The translations under genes and the position numbers were made by a program. Source: Proteobacteria bacterium UBA4656 (GTDB lineage Bacteria > Pseudomonadota > Gammaproteobacteria > Xanthomonadales > Ahniellaceae). From it: a stretch of 11,826 nucleotides of DNA. This document shows, in pieces, positions 1 to 6,458 of this stretch. Location of the stretch: contig DHLY01000053.1 of NCBI GenBank assembly GCA_002405525.1, forward strand, positions 39,725-51,550, in the 5' to 3' direction. How positions within the stretch are numbered: position 1 is the stretch's first letter; every line of letters begins with the position of its first letter. The notes under the pieces were generated by a model. That model did not search any database, had not been told where the DNA came from, and saw only the letters and a list, made by a program, of their open reading frames with translations.

Positions 1-402
1 CTGCGCGCATTGGCCGAACTGGGCGTGCGCTACCGTTTCGGCGGCACAACGCCGGAAACCGGCTTCGACTGCTCCGGGCTGGTGCGCTGGGTGTTCCGCG
101 ATCACCCGACGCTCGCGCTGCCGCGCGCTTCCGCCGACATGGCGAGGATGCCCGCGCCGAGCGTGGGCCCGGGCGAGCTCGCGCCGGGCGACCTCGTGTT
201 CTTCCGCATCCGCGGCAGCCGCGTCTCCCATGTCGGCATCTATGTCGGCGGCGGTCGTTTCGTCCATGCGCCGAGTCGCGGCGCCGCGGTACGCATCGAC
301 CGGCTCGACGACCGCTACTGGAAACGGCGCTGGGCGGGCGCCCGCCGGGTGCTGGCGCGCAGCCAGGGAACCTCTGATCCCGTCCCGCGCGCCGCGCAAT
401 GA
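1..402 (+). CDS. NlpC/P60 (C40) cell-wall endopeptidase, 5'-truncated by window edge
   Basis: This is the C-terminal catalytic domain of an NlpC/P60 cysteine peptidase. The family cleaves peptide bonds in peptidoglycan stem peptides in the periplasm or outside the cell. The frame is open to base 1, so the true start and any signal peptide lie upstream; the internal TTG at 10 is probably not the start. Counting from that TTG, the family hallmarks are GFDCSGLV with catalytic Cys21 (codon 70-72), PGDLVFF, SHVGIYVG with catalytic His74, and FVHAPS with the third polar residue His86. All three active-site residues are present, so the enzyme looks active. It ends in TGA at 400-402 and converges on rpoS. 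The family assignment is firm; which paralogue it is (MepS/Spr-like or another) cannot be decided without the N-terminus. Confidence 0.93.
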   Translation: MRALAELGVRYRFGGTTPETGFDCSGLVRWVFRDHPTLALPRASADMARMPAPSVGPGELAPGDLVFFRIRGSRVSHVGIYVGGGRFVHAPSRGAAVRIDRLDDRYWKRRWAGARRVLARSQGTSDPVPRAAQ

Positions 403-620
403 TCGATGGCGCCCGCAGGCAAGCGAAGCATCGCCGGCAGGTGCGGGGCGACGGCGACGGCCCGCCGCTGGCGATCGAGCGGGCGCGCAGCAGGGGAATT
501 CCGGCGCTGGGGGACGCCGCGCCCCGGCGGGTGGTGCGCCGCTGGCGCTTCCAGCCCGCGACTGGGAACGGGCGCGCGGTGGAAGTACTCGGCCGGGTGC
601 CGGTGGATTTCCGCCTCGAC
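399..620 (+). pseudogene. Degenerate TonB C-terminal domain remnant
   Basis: The frame opening at ATG 399-401, which overlaps the NlpC stop as ATGA, translates to a sequence resembling a TonB_C domain. Residues 5-15 resemble the 'ArrqG..G.V' start of the domain. Residues 16-37 resemble 'V..dadG.pl.ie.arSsGiPaL'. Residues 45-54 read VVRRWRFQPA, residues 57-61 NGRAV and residues 66-74 RVPVDFRLD, matching the domain's signature end. No N-terminal anchor, proline-rich linker or upstream YP motif is present. One extra residue lies in the helix before VRRW. The frame has no stop after the domain and runs on through the terminator hairpin and antisense to rpoS until 896. I read this as a broken remnant of a TonB-like energy transducer or TonB-domain protein rather than a working gene, though a divergent small protein is not excluded. 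From 621 to 792 I see only the hairpin listed next and the rpoS 3' flank. Confidence 0.55.
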
Positions 621-650
621 CACGGCTGGAGAAGCGGTTCAGAGCGCTTG

Positions 651-678
651 AAGAAAACCCAGGTCCTGAGGGTTTTTC
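651..678. terminator. Bidirectional Rho-independent terminator
   Basis: AAAACCC at 654-660 and GGGTTTT at 670-676 form a perfect 7-bp inverted repeat around a 9-nt loop. Two more pairs (AG/CT) are possible inside with a two-base bulge. On the plus strand the stem runs into TTTTT (673-677), suiting the NlpC gene and the TonB remnant. On the minus strand it runs into TTTTCTTC, suiting rpoS, which ends at 793. It lies between the two converging genes, as expected for a shared terminator. Confidence 0.7.
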
Positions 679-792
679 CAGTCGCGAGCCCGGCACAGTT
701 CCGGACTCGCTCCCGCGAATCGTGCACTGGCGTGCATGACCCGCGCGCGGGCCATCCATGGCCTGTCGGAGAGGCTGTTCTTCGGGGGCCTT

Positions 793-1713
793 TTAAGGAT
801 CGCCGAGGCCCTCGCGCAGCAGGCCCTCGGCGGCGCAGTAGCGGCGCAGGCGCTCCAGCGCCTCCATCTGGATCTGGCGCACGCGTTCGCGCGTGACACC
901 GAGCGTCGCCGCGGTCTCGGCGAGGCTGTGCACCGGCCGATCGCCGAGGCCGTAGCGGCATTCGATCACCTCGCGCTGGCGCGGGCTCAGGCGCGACAGC
1001 CAGTCGTCGAGCCGGTTGTCGGCCGCGACATCAGCGAGCAGTGCCAGCGGGCCCTGTTCGGCCTCGTCGGCCAGCGCCCCGGCCAGCGCGCGGTCGTCGT
1101 CGGCCGACAGCGGTTGTTCGAGCGAGGTCATGCGCTCGTTGAGGCTGAACAACTGCGCGACCTCGTCCGGCGACTTGCCGACGGTCTGCGCCACCACGTC
1201 CAGGCTCGGCGCTTGACCGAGGCCGCGGGTCAGCTCGCGGCTGGCGCGCAGCACGGCGGCGAGCTCGCGGACCACATGCACCGGCAGGCGAACGGTCCGG
1301 CTCTGCTGGATCAGGCCGCGCTCGATCGCCTGCCGGATCCACCACATCGCGTAGGTCGAGAAGCGGAAGCCACGCTCGGGATCGAACTTCTCGACCGCCC
1401 GGATCAGGCCGAGGTTGCCCTCGGCGATCAGGTCCAGCAGAGCCATGCCGCGGCCGGCGTAGGCACGCGCGACCGATACCACCAGCCTCAAGTTGGCCTC
1501 GATCATGCACCGCCGCGCCTCTGCGTCGCCGGCGCGCACCCCACGGGCCAGCCGCAGCTCGTCGTCCACCGGCAGAAGCGGGATCAGGCCGATTTCGTTC
1601 AGATAGGCGGTCGTGGAGTTGCGTGTTTCCTCGTCCTGCGGCTCGACCGAGCCGACCAGCAGGTCGAGATCGGCGGGCGTCAACGACGGATCGGACGCGG
1701 ACTCGCGGTGCAT
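793..1713 (-). CDS. rpoS: RNA polymerase sigma factor RpoS (sigma-38)
   Basis: This 306-residue group 2 sigma-70 family factor directs RNA polymerase to stationary-phase and general stress promoters; E. coli RpoS has 330. Region 1.2 lies at about residues 32-63. Region 2 spans about 68-147 and includes the core-binding segment [18 protein letters not shown] and the -10-recognition and melting stretch [20 protein letters not shown]. Region 3 follows, and region 4.2 is a helix-turn-helix at about 262-292 ([20 protein letters not shown]). Location directly downstream of nlpD, with a 50-bp gap, separates RpoS from RpoD and RpoH, as does the absence of a long region 1.1. ATG 1711-1713 is the first start in frame, but no good Shine-Dalgarno precedes it. 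In relatives the main rpoS promoter lies inside nlpD; I could not place it here. Confidence 0.95.
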   Translation of the reverse strand: MHRESASDPSLTPADLDLLVGSVEPQDEETRNSTTAYLNEIGLIPLLPVDDELRLARGVRAGDAEARRCMIEANLRLVVSVARAYAGRGMALLDLIAEGNLGLIRAVEKFDPERGFRFSTYAMWWIRQAIERGLIQQSRTVRLPVHVVRELAAVLRASRELTRGLGQAPSLDVVAQTVGKSPDEVAQLFSLNERMTSLEQPLSADDDRALAGALADEAEQGPLALLADVAADNRLDDWLSRLSPRQREVIECRYGLGDRPVHSLAETAATLGVTRERVRQIQMEALERLRRYCAAEGLLREGLGDP

Positions 1714-1763
1714 GGCAGGCTCGCTGTCGTTGGCCGAGGGTCGCGTAAGCCCGCCCGCCGTAC

Positions 1764-2972
1764 TCAGCGCGGCGGCAGGAACTGCAGCGGGTCGACAGGC
1801 CGGCCGGCGCGGCGGACCTCGAAGTGCAGGGCGTCGAACCCGTTGGGCGCGCGGCCCATCTCCGCGATCGCTTGCCCGGAGCGCACGCGTTCGCCCTCGG
1901 CAACCAGCCGGCGCCGGTTGTGGCCGTAGGCGGACAGGAACTCGGCGGAGTGCTTGATGATGATCAGTTCGCCATAGCCGACCAGGCCGTTGCCGCTGTA
2001 CACCACCTCCCCGTCGGCGGCCGCCACCACTGCGGCGCCCGCGCGGCCGCGCAGGTCGATGCCCTGGCGCGCCGGATCGCCCGCGGCGAAGCGCTCGACC
2101 AGGGTGCCCTGCGCCGGCCAGCGCCAGCGCACGCCACCGACGGTGCGCGCCGGACCGCCAGCGACCGGCACCGCGGGTTCCACCCCCGGACCGTCCGAAC
2201 CCGCCATCGCCGCCGCCGGACCCGGCGACACGGGTTCGGCGACCGCGCGGGCCAGCGCGCCGGAGGGCGGCGGCGCGGCGGGAACGACGGCCGGGAGCGC
2301 GCCCGGCAGCGCCCCACCATCGGGCGCGCGGCCGGTCGGGACCGGCAGCAGACCCGTCGGGACCGATGGACCGGCCGGCGGCAACGGGCTGGGCCGCGCG
2401 GTGGCGGCCAGCGCTGCCGGTCCGGCGTCGGACGCGTCGTCGACCTCCGGCGCCGGGGCCGTAACCGGATCGATGCCGTAAGTCAGCGCCTCGCCCGGCG
2501 GCGGAACGTCTCCGGGTTCAGGTCCGGCCAGCATCACCGTGTCGGGCGCCGGCTCGACCGCCGACGGTGCCGCGCCCGCCACAAGCGGCGGTTTCGGCGG
2601 CGGCGCCGAAGCCGCGGTGGAAGCCGGCCGCGACGCTGGGGCGGCACCCGCTGCGTCCGCCTGCAGGCGCAGCACCTCGCCCGGGCGGATGGTGAACGGC
2701 GGCAGGATGCGGTTCCACTCGGCGAGGCTGCGGTAGTCGAGGCCATGACGGAACGCGATGCCGTAGAGCGTGTCTCCGGCGGAGACCACGTATTCGACCG
2801 CTGCGGCCGACCGCGTCGACGGCGTCGGCTCGACCCGTGGCGCTCGCGACGGCGCACCACGATCCGTGGACAAGTCCACCACCGGGGCGTCGTTGACCGT
2901 GGCGCAGGCTGCCAGCAGCAGCGCAGGCAGCGCGGCGAGCGACCGGCTGCCCTGCGATGCGCCCACGCTCAA
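1764..2972 (-). CDS. nlpD: NlpD, LysM/LytM-domain lipoprotein, amidase activator
   Basis: This is a predicted outer-membrane lipoprotein of 402 residues. NlpD activates the peptidoglycan amidase AmiC at the division septum. The signal peptide ends in lipobox L20-A-A-C23, with Ala at +2, consistent with outer-membrane sorting. A LysM peptidoglycan-binding domain (about 60-103, [14 protein letters not shown]) follows. A long Pro/Ala-rich linker (about 104-281) leads to a LytM/M23 domain (about 282-402). The zinc site is degenerate: Arg302 sits where the first His of HxGID belongs (RQGID) and Ala381 replaces the first His of HLHFE (ALHFE). It should therefore be a non-catalytic activator, as known for NlpD. 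I chose TTG 2970-2972 because GGAGG (2979-2983) is 6 nt upstream, whereas GTG 2964-2966 would be 12 nt away. The TTG overlaps the pcm TGA, so translation is probably coupled. Confidence 0.92.
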   Translation of the reverse strand: MSVGASQGSRSLAALPALLLAACATVNDAPVVDLSTDRGAPSRAPRVEPTPSTRSAAAVEYVVSAGDTLYGIAFRHGLDYRSLAEWNRILPPFTIRPGEVLRLQADAAGAAPASRPASTAASAPPPKPPLVAGAAPSAVEPAPDTVMLAGPEPGDVPPPGEALTYGIDPVTAPAPEVDDASDAGPAALAATARPSPLPPAGPSVPTGLLPVPTGRAPDGGALPGALPAVVPAAPPPSGALARAVAEPVSPGPAAAMAGSDGPGVEPAVPVAGGPARTVGGVRWRWPAQGTLVERFAAGDPARQGIDLRGRAGAAVVAAADGEVVYSGNGLVGYGELIIIKHSAEFLSAYGHNRRRLVAEGERVRSGQAIAEMGRAPNGFDALHFEVRRAGRPVDPLQFLPPR

Positions 2973-3646
2973 ACGATGCCTCCGAGCAGCGGGACGAAGC
3001 TCGCCGGCCCCAGGACCTCCCGGCGGGTGCCGTCGGCCGTCCGCCGCACGCGCACCAGTCCCTGTTTCGCAGGCGGCCCGACCGGGGCGACCAGCACGCC
3101 GCCCGGTGCGAGTTGACCGAGCAACGCGGGCTCGATCGCCTCGCCGGCGGCGGTGACGATGATGGCATCGAACGGCGCTTCCTCCGGCCAGCCGCGGCGG
3201 CCGTCGTCGTGGCGCGCCTTGACGTTGGCGATGCCGGCCTTGCGAAGGCGCAGGCGCGCCTGCCGCAGCAGGCTCATGATGCGTTCGACGCTGTAGACCA
3301 CGGGCACCAGTTGCGACAGCACCGCCGCCTGGTAGCCCGACCCGGTACCGATCTCCAGCACCTTGGCCGGAACGCCATGTTCGATCAGCGCCTCGGTCAT
3401 GCGCGCCACCACCCACGGCTGGGAAATGGTCTGACCCTGCCCGATCGGCAGCGCGGAGTCCTCGTAGGCGCGCGACTCCAGCCCTTCGTCGACGAACAGG
3501 TGTCTCGGCAGCGCGCGGATCACGTCCAGCACCCGCCGGTCGGCGATGCCCTCGGCGCGCAGCCGCTCGATGAGCCGGTCGCGCGCGCGCTGCGAGGTCA
3601 TGCCGAGCCCCTGCGGGTCGCGGCTGGGCGTGCGGAACACCGTCAC
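2969..3646 (-). CDS. pcm: Protein-L-isoaspartate O-methyltransferase
   Basis: Pcm methylates abnormal L-isoaspartyl residues in ageing proteins using S-adenosylmethionine, so that they can revert to aspartate; it acts in the cytoplasm. From the GTG start the protein has 225 residues. [13 protein letters not shown] (65-77) is the substrate-site loop with the conserved Ser75. [11 protein letters not shown] (96-106) is SAM-binding motif I. VYSVER and [11 protein letters not shown], then [12 protein letters not shown], are the later methyltransferase motifs. Two starts are possible. GTG 3644-3646 makes a GTGA overlap with the surE stop. ATG 3599-3601 (residue 16, [10 protein letters not shown]) has a modest AGGGG upstream. 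I prefer the GTG because xanthomonad Pcm proteins, as I remember them, carry the same N-terminal extension and total length. It sits between surE and nlpD in the usual order. Confidence 0.93.
   Translation of the reverse strand: MTVFRTPSRDPQGLGMTSQRARDRLIERLRAEGIADRRVLDVIRALPRHLFVDEGLESRAYEDSALPIGQGQTISQPWVVARMTEALIEHGVPAKVLEIGTGSGYQAAVLSQLVPVVYSVERIMSLLRQARLRLRKAGIANVKARHDDGRRGWPEEAPFDAIIVTAAGEAIEPALLGQLAPGGVLVAPVGPPAKQGLVRVRRTADGTRREVLGPASFVPLLGGIV
2979..2983 (-). promoter_or_regulatory. Shine-Dalgarno of nlpD deciding a TTG start
   Basis: GGAGG on the minus strand lies within the 3' end of pcm, 6 nt before TTG 2970-2972 and 12 nt before GTG 2964-2966. The spacing favours the TTG, which makes a TTGA overlap with the pcm stop codon. 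Confidence 0.6.
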
Positions 3647-4419
3647 CGGCCCGGCCCCAGCGTGCCCGACAGCGCGCCGACCCAGCCCGCCACGCGCTCC
3701 AGCGCCTGATAGCGGGTGAGGTCGACGTGGATCGGGGTGATCGAGATGTGCCCGGTGCGCACGGCATGGAAATCGGTGCCCGGGCCGTCGTCCTTCTCCG
3801 CGCCCGCCGCCCCGATCCACCAGATCGGCCGGCCGCGCGGGTCGGTCTGCGCCACGCAGGGTTCGGCGCGGTGGCGGTGGCCCAGCCGCGTGACCTCGAA
3901 GCCGCGGATCTCGGCCCACGGCCGATCGGGCACGTTGACGTTGAGGATCGTGTCGGCCGGCAGCGGTTCGGCGACCAGGCGCTTGACGATCTCCACTGCC
4001 GCACGTGCGGCGGTGGGGAAGTGCTCCGGCTTGTGGTCGCGGCTGGCCAGCGAAACCGCGATCGCCGGCAGGCCGAGGAAGCGGCCTTCCATCGCCGCCG
4101 CCACGGTGCCGGAATAGATCACGTCGTCGCCCAGGTTGGCCGAGTTGTTGATCCCGCTGACCACGATGTCGGGGTCGCGCTCCAGCAGGCCGGTGATCGC
4201 CAGGTGCACGCAGTCGGTCGGTGTGCCGGCGACCCGGTGATAGCCGTTGTCCATGCGCAGCACGCGGATCGGCTGGTCGAGGGTGAGCGAGTTGCTGGCG
4301 CCGCTGCGATCGCGATCGGGCGCGACCACCGTGACATCGCCAAGGGTGGACAGGGCTTCGGCCAGCACCCGGATGCCGGGGGCGTCGACGCCGTCGTCAT
4401 TGCTGACCAGGACGCGCAT
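3643..4419 (-). CDS. surE: 5'/3'-nucleotidase SurE
   Basis: SurE is a metal-dependent phosphatase that removes phosphate from nucleoside 5'- and 3'-monophosphates and is linked to stationary-phase survival. The protein has 258 residues, typical for the family. Its metal-site residues are visible: Asp8-Asp9 in the N-terminal NDDG motif, Ser39 in [10 protein letters not shown], and Asn91/Asn95 in [11 protein letters not shown]. The ATG at 4417-4419 is well supported: GGAG (4425-4428) lies 5 nt upstream on the minus strand. It is the first gene of the leftward surE-pcm-nlpD-rpoS block and is preceded by a divergent 89-bp gap shared with the SmrB-like gene. Its stop overlaps the pcm GTG start. 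In Pseudomonas and E. coli surE follows truD directly; here two genes separate them. Confidence 0.97.
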   Translation of the reverse strand: MRVLVSNDDGVDAPGIRVLAEALSTLGDVTVVAPDRDRSGASNSLTLDQPIRVLRMDNGYHRVAGTPTDCVHLAITGLLERDPDIVVSGINNSANLGDDVIYSGTVAAAMEGRFLGLPAIAVSLASRDHKPEHFPTAARAAVEIVKRLVAEPLPADTILNVNVPDRPWAEIRGFEVTRLGHRHRAEPCVAQTDPRGRPIWWIGAAGAEKDDGPGTDFHAVRTGHISITPIHVDLTRYQALERVAGWVGALSGTLGPGR

Positions 4420-4440
4420 GGAGACTCCGAAAAGCGGCCG

Positions 4441-4446
4441 ATTGTA
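4441..4446 (-). promoter_or_regulatory. Possible -10 element for the surE block
   Basis: TACAAT on the minus strand lies 21 nt before the surE ATG and matches the sigma-70 -10 consensus in five of six bases. No convincing -35 hexamer lies 16-18 nt upstream, where the sequence is GC-rich and contains the palindrome at 4472-4490. The call is tentative. Confidence 0.35.
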
Positions 4447-4471
4447 GCGCCTCGCGGCGACGCCCGCCGAT

Positions 4472-4490
4472 CACGCGCGGGCCGCGCGTG
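4472..4490. repeat. Perfect 9+1+9 palindrome between smrB-like gene and surE
   Basis: CACGCGCGG (4472-4480) and CCGCGCGTG (4482-4490) are exact inverse complements around a single G. The palindrome sits in the 89-bp divergent gap, 25 bp upstream of the possible surE -10 and 18 bp before the ATG of the rightward gene. It is placed like an operator for a dimeric regulator. In DNA this rich in CG steps a chance palindrome is quite possible, and its one-base centre makes a hairpin unlikely. Confidence 0.4.
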
Positions 4491-4508
4491 CTCTGCTAGC
4501 GTGCCATC

Positions 4509-5078
4509 ATGACCCGCAAGAGTGCCCGCGGCGCCCCGCCGAGTCCCGAGGACCTCGCCCTGTTCCGCGAGGCGGTCGGCGAGGTGCGCCCGGTGGGCCA
4601 TGACCTGGCCGAGGTGCGCGCGCCGCCACCGCGGCCCGTGCCGCGCCAGACGCGCGCCGACGAGGTGGCGGTGCGACGCGAACTGCTGGCCGTGCCGCTG
4701 GGCGAACTCGCGCTCGCGGTCGGCGACCCGCTGTCCTGGTTGCGCGCGGGTGCCAACCCACGCCTGCTGCGCCAGCTCGGCCGCGGCCAGTACGCGGTGC
4801 AGGCCGAGATCGACCTGCACGGCTTCAGCGCGGCGGTGGCGGCCGAGGTGCTGTCGGCCTTCCTCGCTGAACAGCGCCGCGCCGGCCGGCTGTGCGTGCG
4901 GGTGGTGCACGGCAAGGGCCTGAACTCGAAGGACCAGGCGCCGGTGCTGAAGAACCTCGTCGACCGCCTGCTGCGCCAGCGCGGCGACGTGCTGGCCTAC
5001 CGCTCGGCGCGCGCGGGCGACGGCGGCATCGGCGCGGTGCTGGTGCTGCTGCGACGCGAGCGCGAGTCCGGCGGCTGA
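4509..5078 (+). CDS. Smr-domain nuclease, SmrB-like
   Basis: This 189-residue protein combines an N-terminal arm with a C-terminal Smr domain. The segment PSPEDLALFREAVGEVRP (about 11-28) resembles the start of E. coli SmrB (YfcN). The Smr domain spans about 98-182, with EIDLHG (DLHG at 102-105), the second signature HGKG (134-137), and GGIGAVLVLL near the end. Smr domains are nucleases. E. coli SmrB cleaves mRNA between collided ribosomes, and the similar length and N-terminal arm suggest the same role, by inference. The ATG at 4509 has no clear Shine-Dalgarno, and the gene starts 89 bp from the divergent surE. It ends 18 bp from the stop of a convergent lipoprotein gene. It is the only rightward gene inside an otherwise leftward cluster. 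SmrA-type naming is an alternative. Confidence 0.88.
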   Translation: MTRKSARGAPPSPEDLALFREAVGEVRPVGHDLAEVRAPPPRPVPRQTRADEVAVRRELLAVPLGELALAVGDPLSWLRAGANPRLLRQLGRGQYAVQAEIDLHGFSAAVAAEVLSAFLAEQRRAGRLCVRVVHGKGLNSKDQAPVLKNLVDRLLRQRGDVLAYRSARAGDGGIGAVLVLLRRERESGG

Positions 5079-5110
5079 GCCGGCCCCGCCGGCGGCTCAG
5101 CTGCCGCCGG
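5068..5110. terminator. Long GC hairpin shared by two convergent genes
   Basis: The left arm (5068-5082) pairs with 5093-5100 and, after a three-base bulge (5101-5103), with 5104-5110. This gives about 15 bp in all: CTGAGCCG with CGGCTCAG, then CCGGCGG with CCGCCGG. The loop is 10 nt. The TGA of the SmrB-like gene (5076-5078) and the TGA of the lipoprotein gene (5097-5099 on the minus strand) lie at mirror positions in the two arms. No T-run follows on either strand, so it could act as a stem-only terminator or an mRNA 3'-end stabiliser. Confidence 0.55.
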
Positions 5111-5327
5111 CCTCGGCGCGGCGCTCCGCGAGCGGCTTCTGCGGCGGGTTGACCCACCAGACCCTGTGGCCGCGGCGTTCGGCCTCGCGGGTGATGACGG
5201 TCATCCGTTCCCAGTCGACGTCGTCGTCGTAGGTCGACTTCGACTGCAGGTTGGCACTACCGGTGCTGGCGCAGCCGGCGAGCAGGGACACGAGGGCGAG
5301 GGACACGATGGTTCGGGCGGGACGCAT
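5097..5327 (-). CDS. Small predicted lipoprotein, function unknown
   Basis: This encodes a 76-residue protein from ATG 5325-5327, with GGAG 8 nt upstream. The N-terminus is a short lipoprotein signal peptide: charged MRPAR, a hydrophobic stretch, then lipobox L16-A-G-C19. Ala at +2 suggests the outer membrane under the Lol rule. The mature part has only about 58 residues. It contains an acidic YDDDVDWERM segment (33-42), a likely amphipathic helix (VITREAERRG) and VWWVNPPQKPL (56-66), a Trp-rich strand followed by a proline pair. It looks like a conserved small xanthomonad lipoprotein, but I cannot name a function. An upstream in-frame extension to 5438 is possible but unlikely, since the lipoprotein signal would then be internal. 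It lies 114 bp downstream of truD on the same strand and converges with the SmrB-like gene. Confidence 0.75.
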   Translation of the reverse strand: MRPARTIVSLALVSLLAGCASTGSANLQSKSTYDDDVDWERMTVITREAERRGHRVWWVNPPQKPLAERRAEAGGS

Positions 5328-5387
5328 GGGCCGGCTCCGGTTCGTGGCGGGGCGGACGCAGCGGTCGCCAGGTCCGACCTCACGATA

Positions 5388-5416
5388 GGCCCGCTTTCGC
5401 TGGCGCGGGAGTGACG
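5388..5416 (-). repeat. REP-like extragenic palindrome
   Basis: The minus strand reads CGTCACTCCCGCG, then CCAGCGAAAGCGGG, with CCCGC (5405-5409) pairing with GCGGG (5390-5394). This resembles the widespread 'CGTCATTCCCGCGAAAGCGGGAATCC' class of dispersed palindromes. In translation, those repeats give the tell-tale 'RHSRASESG' peptide, and one frame here reads exactly that. It occupies the 114-bp gap between truD and the lipoprotein gene. I see nothing else in that gap except the lipoprotein ribosome-binding site. Confidence 0.5.
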
Positions 5417-5441
5417 TTCGTCGCGCCGTCGGCGGCACCCG

Positions 5442-6458
5442 TCACCCGGTGGTGGCCAGCTCGCGCACCAGCGCGGTGGCGTAGGCGCCGGACGGCAGCC
5501 GGAACGACAGTTCGAGCGCCGCGTCGTCGAAGCGCCAGGCGAGACCGCCGACCGCGACCCGCAGGGCCCGGCGCTCCTGCCGCAGGCCCGCCGCCACGAG
5601 CCCGGCGGCCAATGCGGCGTCGGCGGCGGCCACCGATTCCTCGAGCTCGCGGACCGCGCCGGACGTGCGCGGCGCGCCCTCGCCCCACAGCGGGCCGGTG
5701 GGGTGCAGGTCCAGCGCGGCGCAGCGCGCGACCAGGGTCTCGTCCGGCACCACCGGTCCGAACACCGCCCCCGTACCGTCGAGCTGCGCCACGTCGCCCT
5801 CGCGCAGCTGGTTCCATGTCGCATCGGCAATCCGCGCCGCCAGCACGCGGTTGAACAACACGCTGCGCGCGGCGCTAAGCAGGATGCCGCGCTCGGTCCG
5901 GTCGACCCGGGCGCCGGCGAACATCGACCGCGCGCGATCGAGGTTGCCGGCCTCGCGGCCGAAGCGCTGGTCGCCGAAGGCGTTGGGCATGCCTTCGGCG
6001 GGGATCCGCGCCAGCAGCACGGCAGCGGCTTCGCGGTCGCCGCGCAGTTCGCGCAGCACGATCCTGAAGCGATTGCCGGCCAGCGCGCCGCGCGGCAGCT
6101 TGCGCGCGTGACGGCGGGCGTCGAGCACCCGCACCCCCTCGATCGCGGCGGCGGCGAAGTCCGGCGCCTCGCGCCCCGGCAGGTGCAGGCTGAACCACTG
6201 GCGGGTCACGGCGTGGCGGTCCTTGAGTCCCGCGAAGCCGACCCCGACCGGCGCGATGCCGGCCACGCGGGCCAACTGCCGGGCGACCCATTCGGTGTTG
6301 GCGCCGCGCTTCTCGACCCAGAGCATCAGGTGCTCGCCGGCGCCGGACGGCTCGAAGCCGAGGTCCTCCTCCACTTCGAAGTCCTCGGGCGTGCTGCGCA
6401 GCACCCCGGCCAGCGGCGGGCCGCCGAAGGCGAACGGCAGGTCGGTGGGCGCCGTCAC
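5442..6458 (-). CDS. truD: tRNA pseudouridine(13) synthase TruD
   Basis: TruD isomerises uridine 13 to pseudouridine in tRNA-Glu and some other tRNAs. The protein has 338 residues from the GTG start; E. coli TruD has 349. The catalytic motif [17 protein letters not shown] places the nucleophile at Asp80, the same number as in E. coli. The N-terminal [28 protein letters not shown] and the mid-protein NAFGDQRFG and SVLFNRVLA segments are family hallmarks, the latter part forming the inserted TruD domain. The start is GTG 6456-6458, which overlaps the ispF stop as GTGA. There is no clear Shine-Dalgarno, so translation is probably coupled to ispF. It is the last essential-type gene of the eno-ispD-ispF run. 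In many relatives surE would follow, but here a lipoprotein gene and an inverted Smr gene intervene. Confidence 0.96.
   Translation of the reverse strand: MTAPTDLPFAFGGPPLAGVLRSTPEDFEVEEDLGFEPSGAGEHLMLWVEKRGANTEWVARQLARVAGIAPVGVGFAGLKDRHAVTRQWFSLHLPGREAPDFAAAAIEGVRVLDARRHARKLPRGALAGNRFRIVLRELRGDREAAAVLLARIPAEGMPNAFGDQRFGREAGNLDRARSMFAGARVDRTERGILLSAARSVLFNRVLAARIADATWNQLREGDVAQLDGTGAVFGPVVPDETLVARCAALDLHPTGPLWGEGAPRTSGAVRELEESVAAADAALAAGLVAAGLRQERRALRVAVGGLAWRFDDAALELSFRLPSGAYATALVRELATTG

Noticed and set aside
750..763. GGCCAT-CC-ATGGCC palindrome downstream of rpoS
   Set aside because: Its two-base loop cannot form a hairpin and it has no T-run; the 651-678 hairpin is a far better terminator. 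Short GC palindromes like this are expected by chance.
736..1929. A 397-codon rightward open frame opposite rpoS
   Set aside because: It is antisense to rpoS and to the nlpD 3' end, has no recognisable domain, and is full of Arg/Gly/Ala/Gln repeats typical of shadow frames in GC-rich DNA.
1824..3116. A 430-codon rightward open frame opposite nlpD
   Set aside because: Low-complexity, Arg/Gly-rich translation lying wholly opposite nlpD and the end of pcm; explained by the composition of the true genes.
2973..4004. A continuous leftward frame joining nlpD to an upstream reading frame as far as 4004
   Set aside because: The upstream part is the wrong frame of pcm and surE. The signal peptide and lipobox show that NlpD begins near 2972, so this is not a fusion protein.
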